A stretch of DNA of 64,000 bases from CAXWPM01 sp965206125 (GTDB taxonomy: Bacteria; Acidobacteriota; Terriglobia; 20CM-2-55-15). A program made the position numbers and the translations under genes. Every line of letters starts with the position of its first letter. Positions within the stretch are counted from its first letter, which is position 1. The stretch is taken from contig CBDBIN010000045.1 in the NCBI GenBank assembly GCA_965206125.1, positions 186,001-250,000 of the forward strand, in the 5' to 3' direction. The notes beneath the pieces were generated by a model. That model was not told the origin of the DNA, did not search any database, and worked only from the letters and a program-made list of their open reading frames with translations. This document shows, one piece after another, positions 54,623 through 62,869 of the stretch.

Positions 54623-56455
54623 ATGCCCACACCGACCGAAGTCCTCATGGAAAAGGCCCGCCGGATGCGCGTGTCGTCCATAAAAGCGACCACAGAAGCG
54701 GGCTCAGGACATCCGTCTTCCTGTCTGTCCGCGGCCGATCTGGCCGCGGTGGTGTTCTTCCGTGAGATGCGCTTCGATCCATCGGATCCCGGAAATCGTG
54801 CCAACGACCGTTTCGTGCTCTCGAAAGGACATGCCGCGCCTCTGCTGTGGGCCGCGTATGCCGAAGCCGGCATCGTGGATGAGGCGGCGACGCTGACGCT
54901 GCGACGGTTCGACAGCGACCTGGAGGGACACCCGACGCCACGTATGCCGTGGGTGGATGTTGCCACGGGCTCTCTCGGTCAGGGGCTGTCGGCCGGGCTG
55001 GGGATTGCTCTGGCCGGGCGTTTGGACGGAACCGGGTACGATACGTACGTCCTTCTGGGCGATGGCGAATGCGCGGAAGGCTCAGTGTGGGAAGCGGCGG
55101 CACTGGCGAGCTACTACAAGACCGACCACCTCTATGCGATTGTCGACGTCAACGGGCAGGGCCAGAGCCAGAGGACGATGTACGAATTCGACGTCGATCA
55201 ATACGCGGAACGTTTCCGGGCTTTCGGGTGGTTTGCGCTGACGATCGATGGACACGACTATGCCGAAATCACCGACGCTTTCGAGCGCTGCCGTAAGGAC
55301 GGGGGCGACCGGCCGCGGGCGATCATCGCGAAAACCCTTAAGGGAAAGGGTGTGTCATTGCTCGAGGACAAAGATAACTGGCATGGAAAACCGGTACCGA
55401 AGGCGCAGCTGGAGACGACGCTGGCGGAACTGTCCCAGCCGTTCGCTTCCGACGGGTATCAGCCGTCGCCGCCTTCTCGCCCTCCAAGGGTCAAAGGCCC
55501 GTCCGAGCACCGCATCGAGGTCCGACGTAGCATCGGTGACCGGGTTGCAACACGGGAGGCCTACGGAGAAGCGCTCGTGAAGCTGGTCGAACAAGATCCG
55601 CACGTGGTAGCGCTCGACGGCGACACAAAGAACTCCACGTTCTCGATTAGACTGCTCGATCGCCACGAGGATCATTTCTTCGAGATGTTCATAGCCGAGC
55701 AGAACATGATCGGTGTCGCGGCCGGCATGTCCGCATGCGACAAGATCGCGTTCGTCTCCACGTTCGCGGCCTTCCTCACACGGGGCTTCGATCAGATCCG
55801 GATGGCTCGCATCTCGCAGGCAAACGTTCGCTTCGTGGGATCGCACTGCGGCGTGTCGATCGGCCCGGACGGACCCTCCCAGATGGGCCTGGAAGACATT
55901 GCAATGTTCCGCGCAATACCTGACTCGGTGGTCGTGTACCCGAGCGATGCGGTGTCGACCGAGCACCTGGTGGCAGCGCTGGCCGATCAGCGGGGGATTT
56001 CCTACTTGCGGACGTCGCGACCCAAGACGCCGGTCATATACAATTCCGCCGAGAGCTTTCCCATCGGAGGCTCCAAGGTGGTCCGGTCCTCCCAGTCCGA
56101 CCGGCTTACCATCGTGGGCGCGGGCATCACGCTACACGAGGCCCTCGGGGCAGCAGACATCCTCGCGGCAGAGGGAATTGGGGTCCGTGTCATCGACGCG
56201 TATTCGATCAAGCCCATCGATCGCGACGGCCTGCTCCGTGCAGCCGCCGAGACCGGGGGACGTCTCATCGTAGTCGAAGACCACTACTGGGAAGGCGGGA
56301 TCGGAGATTCCGTTCTCGACGCTGTCGGGAACCATGCGGAAGTCCACAAGATGGCCGTTCGGGGCGTCCCCAGGTCCGGCAGCCCCGAAGAGTTGATCGC
56401 GGCCTTCGGCATCGACGCCGACAGCATCGTCGCACGTGTTCGTCAGCTGACCTGA
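54623..56455 (+). CDS. tkt: Transketolase (single-chain)
   Basis: About 610 residues. Thiamine diphosphate site GDGECAEGSVWEAAALASYY and later FIAEQNMIGVAAGMS; GSGHPSSCLSAAD at the N-terminus; C-terminal IDAYSIKPID. Its length and motifs resemble animal-type transketolases (about 620) rather than the 660-residue E. coli type. It moves two-carbon units in the pentose phosphate pathway. ATG 54623 is preferred over a TTG at 54602. The next gene follows after 10 bases. Confidence 0.92.
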   Translation: MPTPTEVLMEKARRMRVSSIKATTEAGSGHPSSCLSAADLAAVVFFREMRFDPSDPGNRANDRFVLSKGHAAPLLWAAYAEAGIVDEAATLTLRRFDSDLEGHPTPRMPWVDVATGSLGQGLSAGLGIALAGRLDGTGYDTYVLLGDGECAEGSVWEAAALASYYKTDHLYAIVDVNGQGQSQRTMYEFDVDQYAERFRAFGWFALTIDGHDYAEITDAFERCRKDGGDRPRAIIAKTLKGKGVSLLEDKDNWHGKPVPKAQLETTLAELSQPFASDGYQPSPPSRPPRVKGPSEHRIEVRRSIGDRVATREAYGEALVKLVEQDPHVVALDGDTKNSTFSIRLLDRHEDHFFEMFIAEQNMIGVAAGMSACDKIAFVSTFAAFLTRGFDQIRMARISQANVRFVGSHCGVSIGPDGPSQMGLEDIAMFRAIPDSVVVYPSDAVSTEHLVAALADQRGISYLRTSRPKTPVIYNSAESFPIGGSKVVRSSQSDRLTIVGAGITLHEALGAADILAAEGIGVRVIDAYSIKPIDRDGLLRAAAETGGRLIVVEDHYWEGGIGDSVLDAVGNHAEVHKMAVRGVPRSGSPEELIAAFGIDADSIVARVRQLT

Positions 56456-56465
56456 GAGTTCCAAC

Positions 56466-56993
56466 ATGGCGCAATCGAGAAAGAAGAGCCCCGGCAAACG
56501 CTCACCCCAGACGCTTTCCAAGCTGAAGCTTGTCGTCGAAGTCGATGGCAAGCGGGTTGGGGTGCTCGACATCGACTGGAACCGCCTTTGGCCCGAAGTG
56601 AATCACCGCAAACGCGAGTCGGCGGGAATCGAGTGGATCCGGTCGAGAGAACTCGACGTCCTGGCCAAGGCCACCATGCTCGAGCGGTTCACCCGACGCC
56701 TGGAGCGGCGTCTCTACCAGGGCCTGGGCGACGAGATGGTCCGCGCCGAGTTGGACATCGAAAATTTCTTTCTTCGCCTGGAGGCGGCGGCACAGCTGTT
56801 CGGAACGACGCGGAGGGAAATCGACGAGATGCTTGCCTTCGTGGGCGTGACGGAAAGCACATTCAAGGACTTCCTCTGGGAGTACGTTGCGGGTGACGCC
56901 GACATCGACGACATCAAGAGGGCTTGGAAAGCCGTGCTTGCCGAGCGGGAGGCCCCCGCCGGACGTCGGGCGAAGAAACCGCGGCCTTCTTAG
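56466..56993 (+). CDS. Conserved-looking hypothetical protein, unknown function
   Basis: 175 residues, soluble, with basic ends (MAQSRKKSPGKRSPQ and GRRAKKPRPS). The middle (LKLVVEVDGKRVGVLDIDWNRLWPEVN, then helices with ERFTRRLERRLYQGLGDEM) suggests a small mixed alpha/beta domain. It is 10 bases after transketolase and probably co-transcribed. I do not recognise a family. A dispersed repeat supplies its TAG stop. Confidence 0.6.
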   Translation: MAQSRKKSPGKRSPQTLSKLKLVVEVDGKRVGVLDIDWNRLWPEVNHRKRESAGIEWIRSRELDVLAKATMLERFTRRLERRLYQGLGDEMVRAELDIENFFLRLEAAAQLFGTTRREIDEMLAFVGVTESTFKDFLWEYVAGDADIDDIKRAWKAVLAEREAPAGRRAKKPRPS

Positions 56994-57275
56994 CCCGCTT
57001 TTCTCATCGGTTGTCGTCGCGAGGCCCGCCGGGCCACCTTGTGGCCCGGTTTGATACAGACGCCGACAGGCATTTGGCATGGCCCTCGACGGGCCATGCT
57101 GGGCGCGCGCCAGGAGGGCGACCGAGGCGTACTTGACAGTACGTTGAGGCGTGGGGGGACCGGCCCGGCCTGGAAGTTCCCCTCACTCCTGCGTGGAGTG
57201 TGTGTTCGGGTACTCCGAAGAGCCTGGGGAGCGCGGGGACGGTGGGCCCGACGCTGATGAATTGAGGAGCCCGAC
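56991..57275 (+). repeat. Repeat pair, copy B, hairpin-rich
   Basis: Starts TAGCCCGCTTTTCTCATCGG at the stop codon of the preceding gene. It holds several short hairpins: GGCCCGCCGGGCC (57021-57034 region), GGCCCTCGACGGGCC and GTACTTGACAGTAC. The far end resembles copy A. It fills the gap of about 350 bases before queF; no gene is seen in it. Confidence 0.65.
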
Positions 57276-57340
57276 CAAGCGTAACGCAGTATTGGTGGAT
57301 GGATCCGGCGCTGTAGCAGACCACTGCTGGGAAATGCGGG

Positions 57341-57748
57341 CTAGGTCTTGTCTCCAGGAAATCCGGTTTCCCGATCGTAGGCAACTTCGACGACCGCCCT
57401 CATCCCGCCACGAGTGTTGAACACTCCCCGCACGCTCGCCCGCACGGGGCTGCAAGCGGCCACCAGATCACGCAGGATCCGGTTGACGGCATTCTCGTAG
57501 AAGATCCCCAGATCCCTGTAGGCCAGGAAATAGCCCTTCAGTGACTTCAACTCGAGGCAATCGGCGTCCGGTCTGTAGCTGATCGTGATCACGCCAAAGT
57601 CGGGCAGGCCGGTCTTAGGACAGATCGCCGTAAACTCGGGCATCGAAATCGTGATGTCGTATCCGGGAAACTGGTTGGGCCAACACTCGATTTCGGGTAA
57701 GTCGCGATCGATGCCAGCCTCAGCGTGATGGGCAGTGTATTCCGGCAC
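57341..57748 (-). CDS. queF: NADPH-dependent preQ0 reductase QueF (type I)
   Basis: 135 residues. Catalytic Cys in FTAICPKTGLPDFG, substrate motif ELKSLKGYFLAYRDLGIFYE, C-terminal GVFNTRGGM. It reduces 7-cyano-7-deazaguanine to preQ1 in queuosine synthesis. The start is GTG 57748. A -10-like TATAGT lies at 57756-57761 (minus). Upstream, across the inserted IS1595, lies a structured RNA and terminator that may once have controlled it. Confidence 0.92.
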   Translation of the reverse strand: MPEYTAHHAEAGIDRDLPEIECWPNQFPGYDITISMPEFTAICPKTGLPDFGVITISYRPDADCLELKSLKGYFLAYRDLGIFYENAVNRILRDLVAACSPVRASVRGVFNTRGGMRAVVEVAYDRETGFPGDKT

Positions 57749-57812
57749 GGGCAGACTATAGCATGGCAGCCGGTGGTAGAACTCGACGCGGCAAAAGGCC
57801 CTTCCGGCATGA

Positions 57813-57838
57813 GAAAAGCCCCGTAGCGTATCCTACGC
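57813..57838 (-). terminator. Intrinsic terminator split by IS1595 (queF-side half)
   Basis: GCCCCGTAGCG (57818-57828) is the exact complement of CGCTACGGGGC (60203-60213) on the other side of the element. Before insertion these formed an 11-bp stem with loop TATCCTA, flanked by AAAA on one side and TTTTT on the other: a bidirectional terminator. Confidence 0.85.
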
Positions 57839-57867
57839 CGGAATTTCCTAGTTTAAGGTCTTGGGTT

Positions 57868-58314
57868 CTATTTCAGCCATTCATTTGCGAAGGCATCCCC
57901 ACACTCCTCAGCTACATCTTCCGCAGAGAATAGGTCTCGCCCAATACTAACAATTCCGCCAGTCATCCACAGTAGTTGATGGAGACCTTCGGGATTGTAT
58001 TCGTAATATTCAACACGCCAAACATAGCCAATTATGGTATCCCTCTGGGTTCCCGAGAAATTGCATATCAAGTAATTTGGGGCGGCTTTGTCTACTTTAA
58101 TTCCATCTCTGCGTAGAGAAAGTATGAAATCGCGCTGTACGTTGTCCTGGAATGTCTGCCGATCTCCCTCCATATTCAGCCATGTGCGAACCAGAACCGC
58201 AGCGTCGAATTCATGTATGCCTAGCAGGGCGATCCCATTATCGGAAGGAAAATATTGAGCGCTGAGCGGCAATCCAAAGACAAGCAGCAGGGCAAGCAAT
58301 GGCAGCATTCGCAT
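57868..58314 (-). CDS. IS1595 passenger: small secreted protein, unknown
   Basis: 148 residues from ATG 58314, which has AAGGAGG upstream; the frame is open to 58344. Signal peptide MRMLPLLALLLVFGLPLSAQ. The mature part has no motif I know; it contains LNMEGDRQTFQDNVQRDFI and WRVEYYEYNPEGLHQLLW. It is the last gene of the element's operon. Cargo role unknown. Confidence 0.7.
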   Translation of the reverse strand: MRMLPLLALLLVFGLPLSAQYFPSDNGIALLGIHEFDAAVLVRTWLNMEGDRQTFQDNVQRDFILSLRRDGIKVDKAAPNYLICNFSGTQRDTIIGYVWRVEYYEYNPEGLHQLLWMTGGIVSIGRDLFSAEDVAEECGDAFANEWLK

Positions 58315-58336
58315 GGGTGGCCTCCTTGAGGGAGAA

Positions 58337-59233
58337 TTACTCATCGAAAGGTATCTCTAGATTCGTGTTGATCTTCGGGTAGGCCCTTTGCAGCATGCGC
58401 TTGAACTGCTCCCAATTTGCAGACGCACGCATAATTGCCATGACACCGGTCAGATGTTTTTGGAGGGCCGGATGCCCAATGTCTACTGTTAGCCATTGGT
58501 GATGCTTCACTCTGCGGTTGCCAGTTTCGTTTTTGGGATTAAGCCTTTCCAGTTCATCCCTTACTCCTGGAGCAAGCCGATCCCACACAATGTCATTCGT
58601 ATAGTGCCCGACAACACTTGGGCGATTGATTTTCATTCCATACCAAGGCCATCCCCTGAGCTTGAATATTCCCTTGTAGAAGTCATCTGGAAACCGCTTC
58701 GCCCATTTCGCTCGTTCAGCAAGAAGGAAGGCGTCTAGGATTTTATTGAGGGCCTTTCTGTCTCGGATCTCCTGGTAGTTAGTCGCCTCATCGACCAGAG
58801 CGATGATGCCGACATGAGCAAGTCCGCGCATGAGTATTTCGGCCTTCTTCGCTTTATCGAGCTGCTGCTTCTGTAGTGCGCCAGCGTCTTTTGCGCGAAG
58901 CCAAACGTCGCAAATTTCAGGCAAAACTTCAGCGCTGAACCCATAGACGATGCGGGAGTTCTGTTGATACTTTATAGGGGTGAGGGGCCCGCCATTTAAA
59001 TCACTTGAAATAAATGGCTTAAGGCTTTCAGGGGCCAGAAAAAGCGGTAAAGGGGCCCCTTCTGCCTTCGATGCTCTAATACGTCGTTTTGAGTAGCCGC
59101 TACGGGAACCGAGTAAAGCGTTCGTGATGCCATGCTCGCTCAGAACGCGCGTACCGTCTTCTAGTACAGCGCACGGAATTCTGCTATTTCCAATGTTAAG
59201 CTCTCCTGTATGTGTCGCTTTTCGGACGCCCAT
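58337..59233 (-). CDS. IS1595 passenger: P63C-domain protein
   Basis: 298 residues. The P63C family pattern is clear: IPCAVLEDGTRVLSEHGI, LPLFLAPESLKPFISSDL, GFSAEVLPEICDVWLRAKDAG, MRGLAHVGIIALVDEATNYQE, KHHQWLTVDIGHPALQKHL. The family is found in phages and next to transposases; its function is unknown. Its ATG shares a base with the transposase stop (TGATG). Confidence 0.88.
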   Translation of the reverse strand: MGVRKATHTGELNIGNSRIPCAVLEDGTRVLSEHGITNALLGSRSGYSKRRIRASKAEGAPLPLFLAPESLKPFISSDLNGGPLTPIKYQQNSRIVYGFSAEVLPEICDVWLRAKDAGALQKQQLDKAKKAEILMRGLAHVGIIALVDEATNYQEIRDRKALNKILDAFLLAERAKWAKRFPDDFYKGIFKLRGWPWYGMKINRPSVVGHYTNDIVWDRLAPGVRDELERLNPKNETGNRRVKHHQWLTVDIGHPALQKHLTGVMAIMRASANWEQFKRMLQRAYPKINTNLEIPFDE

Positions 59234-60099
59234 CAGATAACTCCCAATCCACGATCTATCGTGAGCTCGAACGAATCATCTGTTTCAATGTCCCGAAGGT
59301 TGTAGCGATAGCAGAACTCATCCACATAACGCTGTAGATGCTTCCGGCTGACACTGTGGAACTGTCCGAATAGCCCGCGTTTCAAGAGTGCCCAGAATCC
59401 TTCAATCGTGTTGGTGTGGATCGGGCCATCTACGTACCAGCGCGAATGATTGATGACGGCGTGAGGCAACACTTTGTGCATCCCAAGGTACGCCTTGTAT
59501 TCGTCGGTAATCAGGCTCGCTGTCCGAGTGTCAATGTGATTGCGTACAAAGGCGCGAAGGTTACGACCCTTAAGCTGTCCTTTCTTCGTGACCTTGGCCG
59601 TTACTTTTCCGCCGCGTTCAACCGCTCCGACTACGGGAGTCTTTTTCGTTCCGCGCCCCGGCTTCGATGGCGTTCCACCCTTACGTGGCTTTCCCCCGAC
59701 ATAGGTTTCATCCATTTCTACTATTCCCGTAAGCAGTCCGCGTTGCTCGGATTGCGTCATTGCCTTCCGAATCTGCATGGCGATCCTCCACGCGGTATTC
59801 TTGTTCACTTCAAGATCGCGTGAGAGCTGAAGCGCGGACAATCCTTTCTTCGCGTTGAGTATGAGCATGATAGCGAGGAACCACTTTTGAAGCGGCATGT
59901 GTGTGTGGTGGAAGATGGTTCCAACTGTCACCGAGAACGAGGTTTTGCAGGCATAGCAGCGGTGGCGGTGTTGTAACCGGGCTGTTCGAATCGAACTGCA
60001 ATACGGGCACATTGGTTTGCCGTTCCAGCGGGCGCGTTCAAGATGTGCGATGCAGTCCTGTTGGCTTGGGAATCGTTCGAAAACCTGTATAATGTCCAT
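59233..60099 (-). CDS. IS1595-family transposase
   Basis: 288 residues. N-terminal zinc ribbon with CPYCSS and CYACKTSFS; DDE-type domain with EMDETYVGGKPRKGG, LITDEYKAYLGM and NTIEGFWALLKRG. No stop or frameshift. It starts about 75 bases inside the right end and is first in the element's operon. Confidence 0.95.
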   Translation of the reverse strand: MDIIQVFERFPSQQDCIAHLERARWNGKPMCPYCSSIRTARLQHRHRCYACKTSFSVTVGTIFHHTHMPLQKWFLAIMLILNAKKGLSALQLSRDLEVNKNTAWRIAMQIRKAMTQSEQRGLLTGIVEMDETYVGGKPRKGGTPSKPGRGTKKTPVVGAVERGGKVTAKVTKKGQLKGRNLRAFVRNHIDTRTASLITDEYKAYLGMHKVLPHAVINHSRWYVDGPIHTNTIEGFWALLKRGLFGQFHSVSRKHLQRYVDEFCYRYNLRDIETDDSFELTIDRGLGVI

Positions 60100-60197
60100 G
60101 ACTTTCAGCCTTTCGCCGTGTTGATTTTCTTAACCTCACAAGCAAGATTATCTCACGGCGGAGGCTGTTAGTCAAGACCTTAAACTAGGAAATTCCG

Positions 60198-60380
60198 TCC
60201 TACGCTACGGGGCTTTTTCCTCTAGTCTCCTTCACCGTCTGTATTCAGGTCCTGATCGCGAAATCCGTTTCGCTCGGGTTCCTTCCCGTCTCAGCCCTCC
60301 TGAAACCTAACTACAGCCGACTACCGTCCCTGGCTGGAGTAGCCTTTTACTCACTAGAAGAACGTGTCTCGTATTGAGAC
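60198..60380 (-). ncRNA. Candidate structured RNA with GGA-loop hairpins, terminator broken by IS1595
   Basis: Minus-strand RNA. A 10-bp closing stem joins 60353-60362 to 60217-60226 and leads straight into the terminator stem. Inside are five tightly packed hairpins: 60337-60352 (GAGTA/TACTC), 60314-60336 (CAGCC/GGCTG), 60289-60305, 60275-60288 (loop AAGGAA) and 60258-60273 (GCGAAA/TTTCGC, loop CGGA). Four of five loops contain GGA and three more GGA lie unpaired. This is like CsrB/RsmZ RNAs, which trap CsrA. A -35/-10 pair TTGCAT (60411-60416) and CAAAAT (60387-60392) fits a start near 60380. It might instead be a leader attenuator of queF. No known family recognised. Confidence 0.5.
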
Positions 60381-60568
60381 GTAAGCATTTTGTTCGTGCG
60401 TCATACGAGAATGCAAGGGTTTTTAAATTCTCTGTATTTTTTGCCCGGATGGATGCTCAGAGGCCGATCCAGGCGCGGATTTCGGCCGTCCCGACCACCA
60501 TCGACAGGCCCATTTTCACGCGGCCGGCTACTATTGCCATTTCCGGCCCCGATCACTAGAATTGGGCC
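60381..60568. other. Promoter region between candidate RNA and DsbA gene
   Basis: A/T-rich at 60420-60442, then GC-rich leader. It should hold the leftward RNA promoter and the rightward promoter for the DsbA/VKOR pair. No gene seen. Confidence 0.4.
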
Positions 60569-61270
60569 ATGGCAAAGAAGGGAAGCAAGAAGAAGCAGAC
60601 AAGAAAAAGCAAGGCAGGCTCGTCGGCAAAACCCTTGCTCATCCTCGTGTTGGGTGTCGTCGGCGCACTTCTCGTGGCTTACTATTTGACGTCCGGATCC
60701 GAAGGCACGCCGGCGGCGACGCTGTCGGCGACCGATTCGCCAGCCGACACGGCCCGAGTTCGCGGGCGTGACGACGCAGCCCTGCAGTTGGTCGAATTTG
60801 GAGACTATCAGTGTCCGACCTGCGCGGCCTACCATCGCATGATCTCAGAAGTCATGCGCCGGTTCCCCGCTGACATCCGGCTTGAGTTTCATCACTTCCC
60901 CCTGGTCAGCATCCACGGAAATTCCATGTACGCGTCCATGGCCGCAGAGGCGGCGGCGGAACAGGGGAAATTCTGGGAAATGCATGACATGATCTTCGAG
61001 AATCAGGGGATATGGGCGCCCAGTTCGAATGCCGCATCCATTTTCAGCTCGTATGCCGAAGAGTTGGGCCTGGACATGGATCAGTTCGGACGCGCGGTGA
61101 GATCGAACGACGCGGAATCCCGGGTCCTCGCCGACGTGGTTCGGGCGCGTGATCTTAGATTGAGTTCCGTCCCGACCTTCTTTGTCGACGGGCGGCAGCT
61201 TCCTCTCAACCTAGTAGGCGACGTCGCCGCCTGGGAACAGATGGTCCGTAACGCGATCGCCAGTCGTTGA
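60569..61270 (+). CDS. Membrane-anchored DsbA-like thiol oxidoreductase
   Basis: 233 residues. Basic N-terminus (MAKKGSKKKQTRKSKAG), one membrane anchor (LLILVLGVVGALLVAYYL), then a thioredoxin-fold domain with active site YQCPTCAAYH (CPTC) and the cis-Pro in LSSVPTFFVDG. It makes disulfides in periplasmic proteins. Its stop overlaps the VKOR start (TGATG), so the pair works together. Confidence 0.9.
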   Translation: MAKKGSKKKQTRKSKAGSSAKPLLILVLGVVGALLVAYYLTSGSEGTPAATLSATDSPADTARVRGRDDAALQLVEFGDYQCPTCAAYHRMISEVMRRFPADIRLEFHHFPLVSIHGNSMYASMAAEAAAEQGKFWEMHDMIFENQGIWAPSSNAASIFSSYAEELGLDMDQFGRAVRSNDAESRVLADVVRARDLRLSSVPTFFVDGRQLPLNLVGDVAAWEQMVRNAIASR

Positions 61271-61683
61271 TGCGCGCCCACCTGCTCGCGATTCTGATCC
61301 TCTCGTTCCTCGGAATGGCGGACACGCTCTACCTGTCGCTCTCAAGGGATACAGGTCCGGTACCCTGTCACATCACCGAGGGTTGCGGTGACGTGCTGAC
61401 GAGCGAGTACTCCGAGGTCGCTGGCATGCCGATTTCCTGGCTAGGGTTCGCCTTCTACGTCACGGTGTTCGGTGTGACCGTATTCGAGGCGTTCGGAGAG
61501 CAGCGTCTCGTTCACTTCCTGATCTGGCCCGCCTCCGCCGCTTTGGCCTCCTCCGCCGTTCTTGTGGGGATCCAGGCGTTCGTACTCGAAGCCTGGTGCG
61601 AGTATTGCCTCGCGTCGGCTGGACTATCGACGGGAATCTTCGTTGCAGTCCTGTTCGGCAGGACAACGGGGACGGGGGAGTAA
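61270..61683 (+). CDS. Vitamin K epoxide reductase (VKOR) family protein
   Basis: 137 residues, four membrane helices. Loop cysteines in PCHITEGCGDVLTSEYS and the active-site pair in AWCEYCLASAG. Bacterial VKOR replaces DsbB: it reoxidises the DsbA-like partner using quinone. ATG 61270 overlaps the upstream stop. Confidence 0.9.
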   Translation: MRAHLLAILILSFLGMADTLYLSLSRDTGPVPCHITEGCGDVLTSEYSEVAGMPISWLGFAFYVTVFGVTVFEAFGEQRLVHFLIWPASAALASSAVLVGIQAFVLEAWCEYCLASAGLSTGIFVAVLFGRTTGTGE

Positions 61684-61696
61684 TCTCAGAGAATCT

Positions 61697-61784
61697 AGTT
61701 TCGTGACGGTGCATTAATCCCAGGGTAGGACCCGGAGACCGCGCTGAGGGACCAGATCTGGGATTAATGCACCGTCACGAAACT
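61697..61784. repeat. Dispersed hairpin element, copy 4
   Basis: Arms at 61697-61723 and 61758-61784 pair perfectly from AGTTTCG to CGAAACT and include GTGACGGTGCATTAATCCCA. It fills the gap between two convergent genes and touches the stop codon of the E1-alpha gene. Confidence 0.92.
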
Positions 61785-62869
61785 CAGTCGCCGTAGACGC
61801 CTTCGAGAGCCGCAGCCCCGGATGGCATCTGTGTCTCCCGACTCTCGAGTGCCGCTTTCTCAGCTTCGGCCAGTTCGTCGATGACTCCCTGCTCGGCCGC
61901 TTCCAGTTTCGGGCGCCCGATACCTTCGGATTCAAGGTACGCCTCGTAGGTCCCGATCGGATCCCGCCGACCCCAGTACTGGAAGGTCTCGGCGTCGAAC
62001 AATGCGCGCGCCTCGCGCTCGTCGTGGGTGGCATGACCGCCCATCCGGAACGTTTCGGCGAAAATGATGGCCGGATCGTACCCTTCCCTCGCCCGCGCTG
62101 CCGCCTGACGAGTCGCAGCGAACGTGTCGAGCACGTTGTTCCCGTCGCAGACGAAACCGGCAACCCCATAGGCCTTGCTCCACGCCGTGAACGGGCCCGC
62201 CTGGTGCCCTTCGAAGGGGGTCCCGAGTGCGACCTGGTTGTTCTGGAACACGAACAGCACGGGCACCCTCAGCACGGCTGCCATGTTGATACCCTCGTGG
62301 CATGCGCCGGTCTTGGTTGCGCCATCTCCGATCCAGGTGAGAACAACACGCCTCTCACCGCGATTCTTGAACGCGAGCGCGACGCCGGGAACGACACTGC
62401 CAAGCGCGCCCACCTGGCTTGGCGGGGCGATCACGCCACAACCCAGGTCGCCAAGATGGAGGTCCTTGCCCTTGCTGGGCGAGTCTGCCGTGGCCAGGTA
62501 TTCCCGCAACATCCCCGTTAGCGACATCCCCATTTCATGACAAGCACCCGCGTTGCGAATCATGGGAGCGACCAGGTCTTTTGTACGGTCCAGCGCGTGA
62601 ACGTTCCCGACGGTCACGGCCTCTTCCCCGGTTCCGAGCCATGCTTTCGACAGGATGCCCTGCTTGACCCAGCGTTTGAGCGTGATGTCGTGGAGGCGGA
62701 ACCTCAGCATGCCCGAATAGAGATCCATCAAGACCTCCTCGGACAACCCCTTGATGATCCGCCTCCGGTCCGCCTCGGCTGAGAGCACCTCACGGTACTC
62801 CTTCATGATCGCGGAATCGGGCCGCCAGTTGGCATACTCGGGCGGGTCGAACATGGAATAGCGACGCAT
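61784..62869 (-). CDS. Thiamine-dependent 2-oxoacid dehydrogenase E1 alpha subunit
   Basis: 361 residues. Thiamine diphosphate site WIGDGATKTGACHEGINMAA ... FVFQNNQVAL; phosphorylation-loop region FAETFRMGGHATHDE; start pattern GMLRFRLHDITLKRWVKQG. It is the decarboxylase half of a pyruvate or branched-chain dehydrogenase. No E1 beta or E2 gene is adjacent, so the partner must be elsewhere. Confidence 0.88.
   Translation of the reverse strand: MRRYSMFDPPEYANWRPDSAIMKEYREVLSAEADRRRIIKGLSEEVLMDLYSGMLRFRLHDITLKRWVKQGILSKAWLGTGEEAVTVGNVHALDRTKDLVAPMIRNAGACHEMGMSLTGMLREYLATADSPSKGKDLHLGDLGCGVIAPPSQVGALGSVVPGVALAFKNRGERRVVLTWIGDGATKTGACHEGINMAAVLRVPVLFVFQNNQVALGTPFEGHQAGPFTAWSKAYGVAGFVCDGNNVLDTFAATRQAAARAREGYDPAIIFAETFRMGGHATHDEREARALFDAETFQYWGRRDPIGTYEAYLESEGIGRPKLEAAEQGVIDELAEAEKAALESRETQMPSGAAALEGVYGD

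Larger units (their letters stand above)
57839..60197 (-). mobile_element. IS1595-family element with two passenger genes
   Basis: 2,359 bases. Terminal inverted repeats of 25 bases, each beginning CGGAATTTCCTAGTTTAAGG (57839-57863 and complement 60173-60197). Perfect 8-bp target duplication TCCTACGC at 57831-57838 and 60198-60205, the size known for the family. It holds transposase, a P63C protein and a secreted small protein in one minus-strand operon. GC content is visibly lower than in the surroundings, a sign of transfer. Confidence 0.95.

Noticed and set aside
60217..60306. TPP riboswitch, because of GGCTGAGA and ACCTGA words in the minus-strand RNA
   Set aside because: The conserved GATAAT-type segment and GCGAAGGGA ending are missing, the helices formed do not match the TPP fold, and queF is not a thiamine gene.
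60217..60380. 6S RNA, tmRNA, SRP RNA or RNase P RNA
   Set aside because: None of their conserved sequence blocks are present; the fold is a row of separate hairpins rather than one long rod or a tRNA-like end.
60217..60380. preQ1 riboswitch for queF
   Set aside because: No CCCUC plus A-rich tail arrangement of preQ1-I is seen; kept only as a general attenuator alternative.
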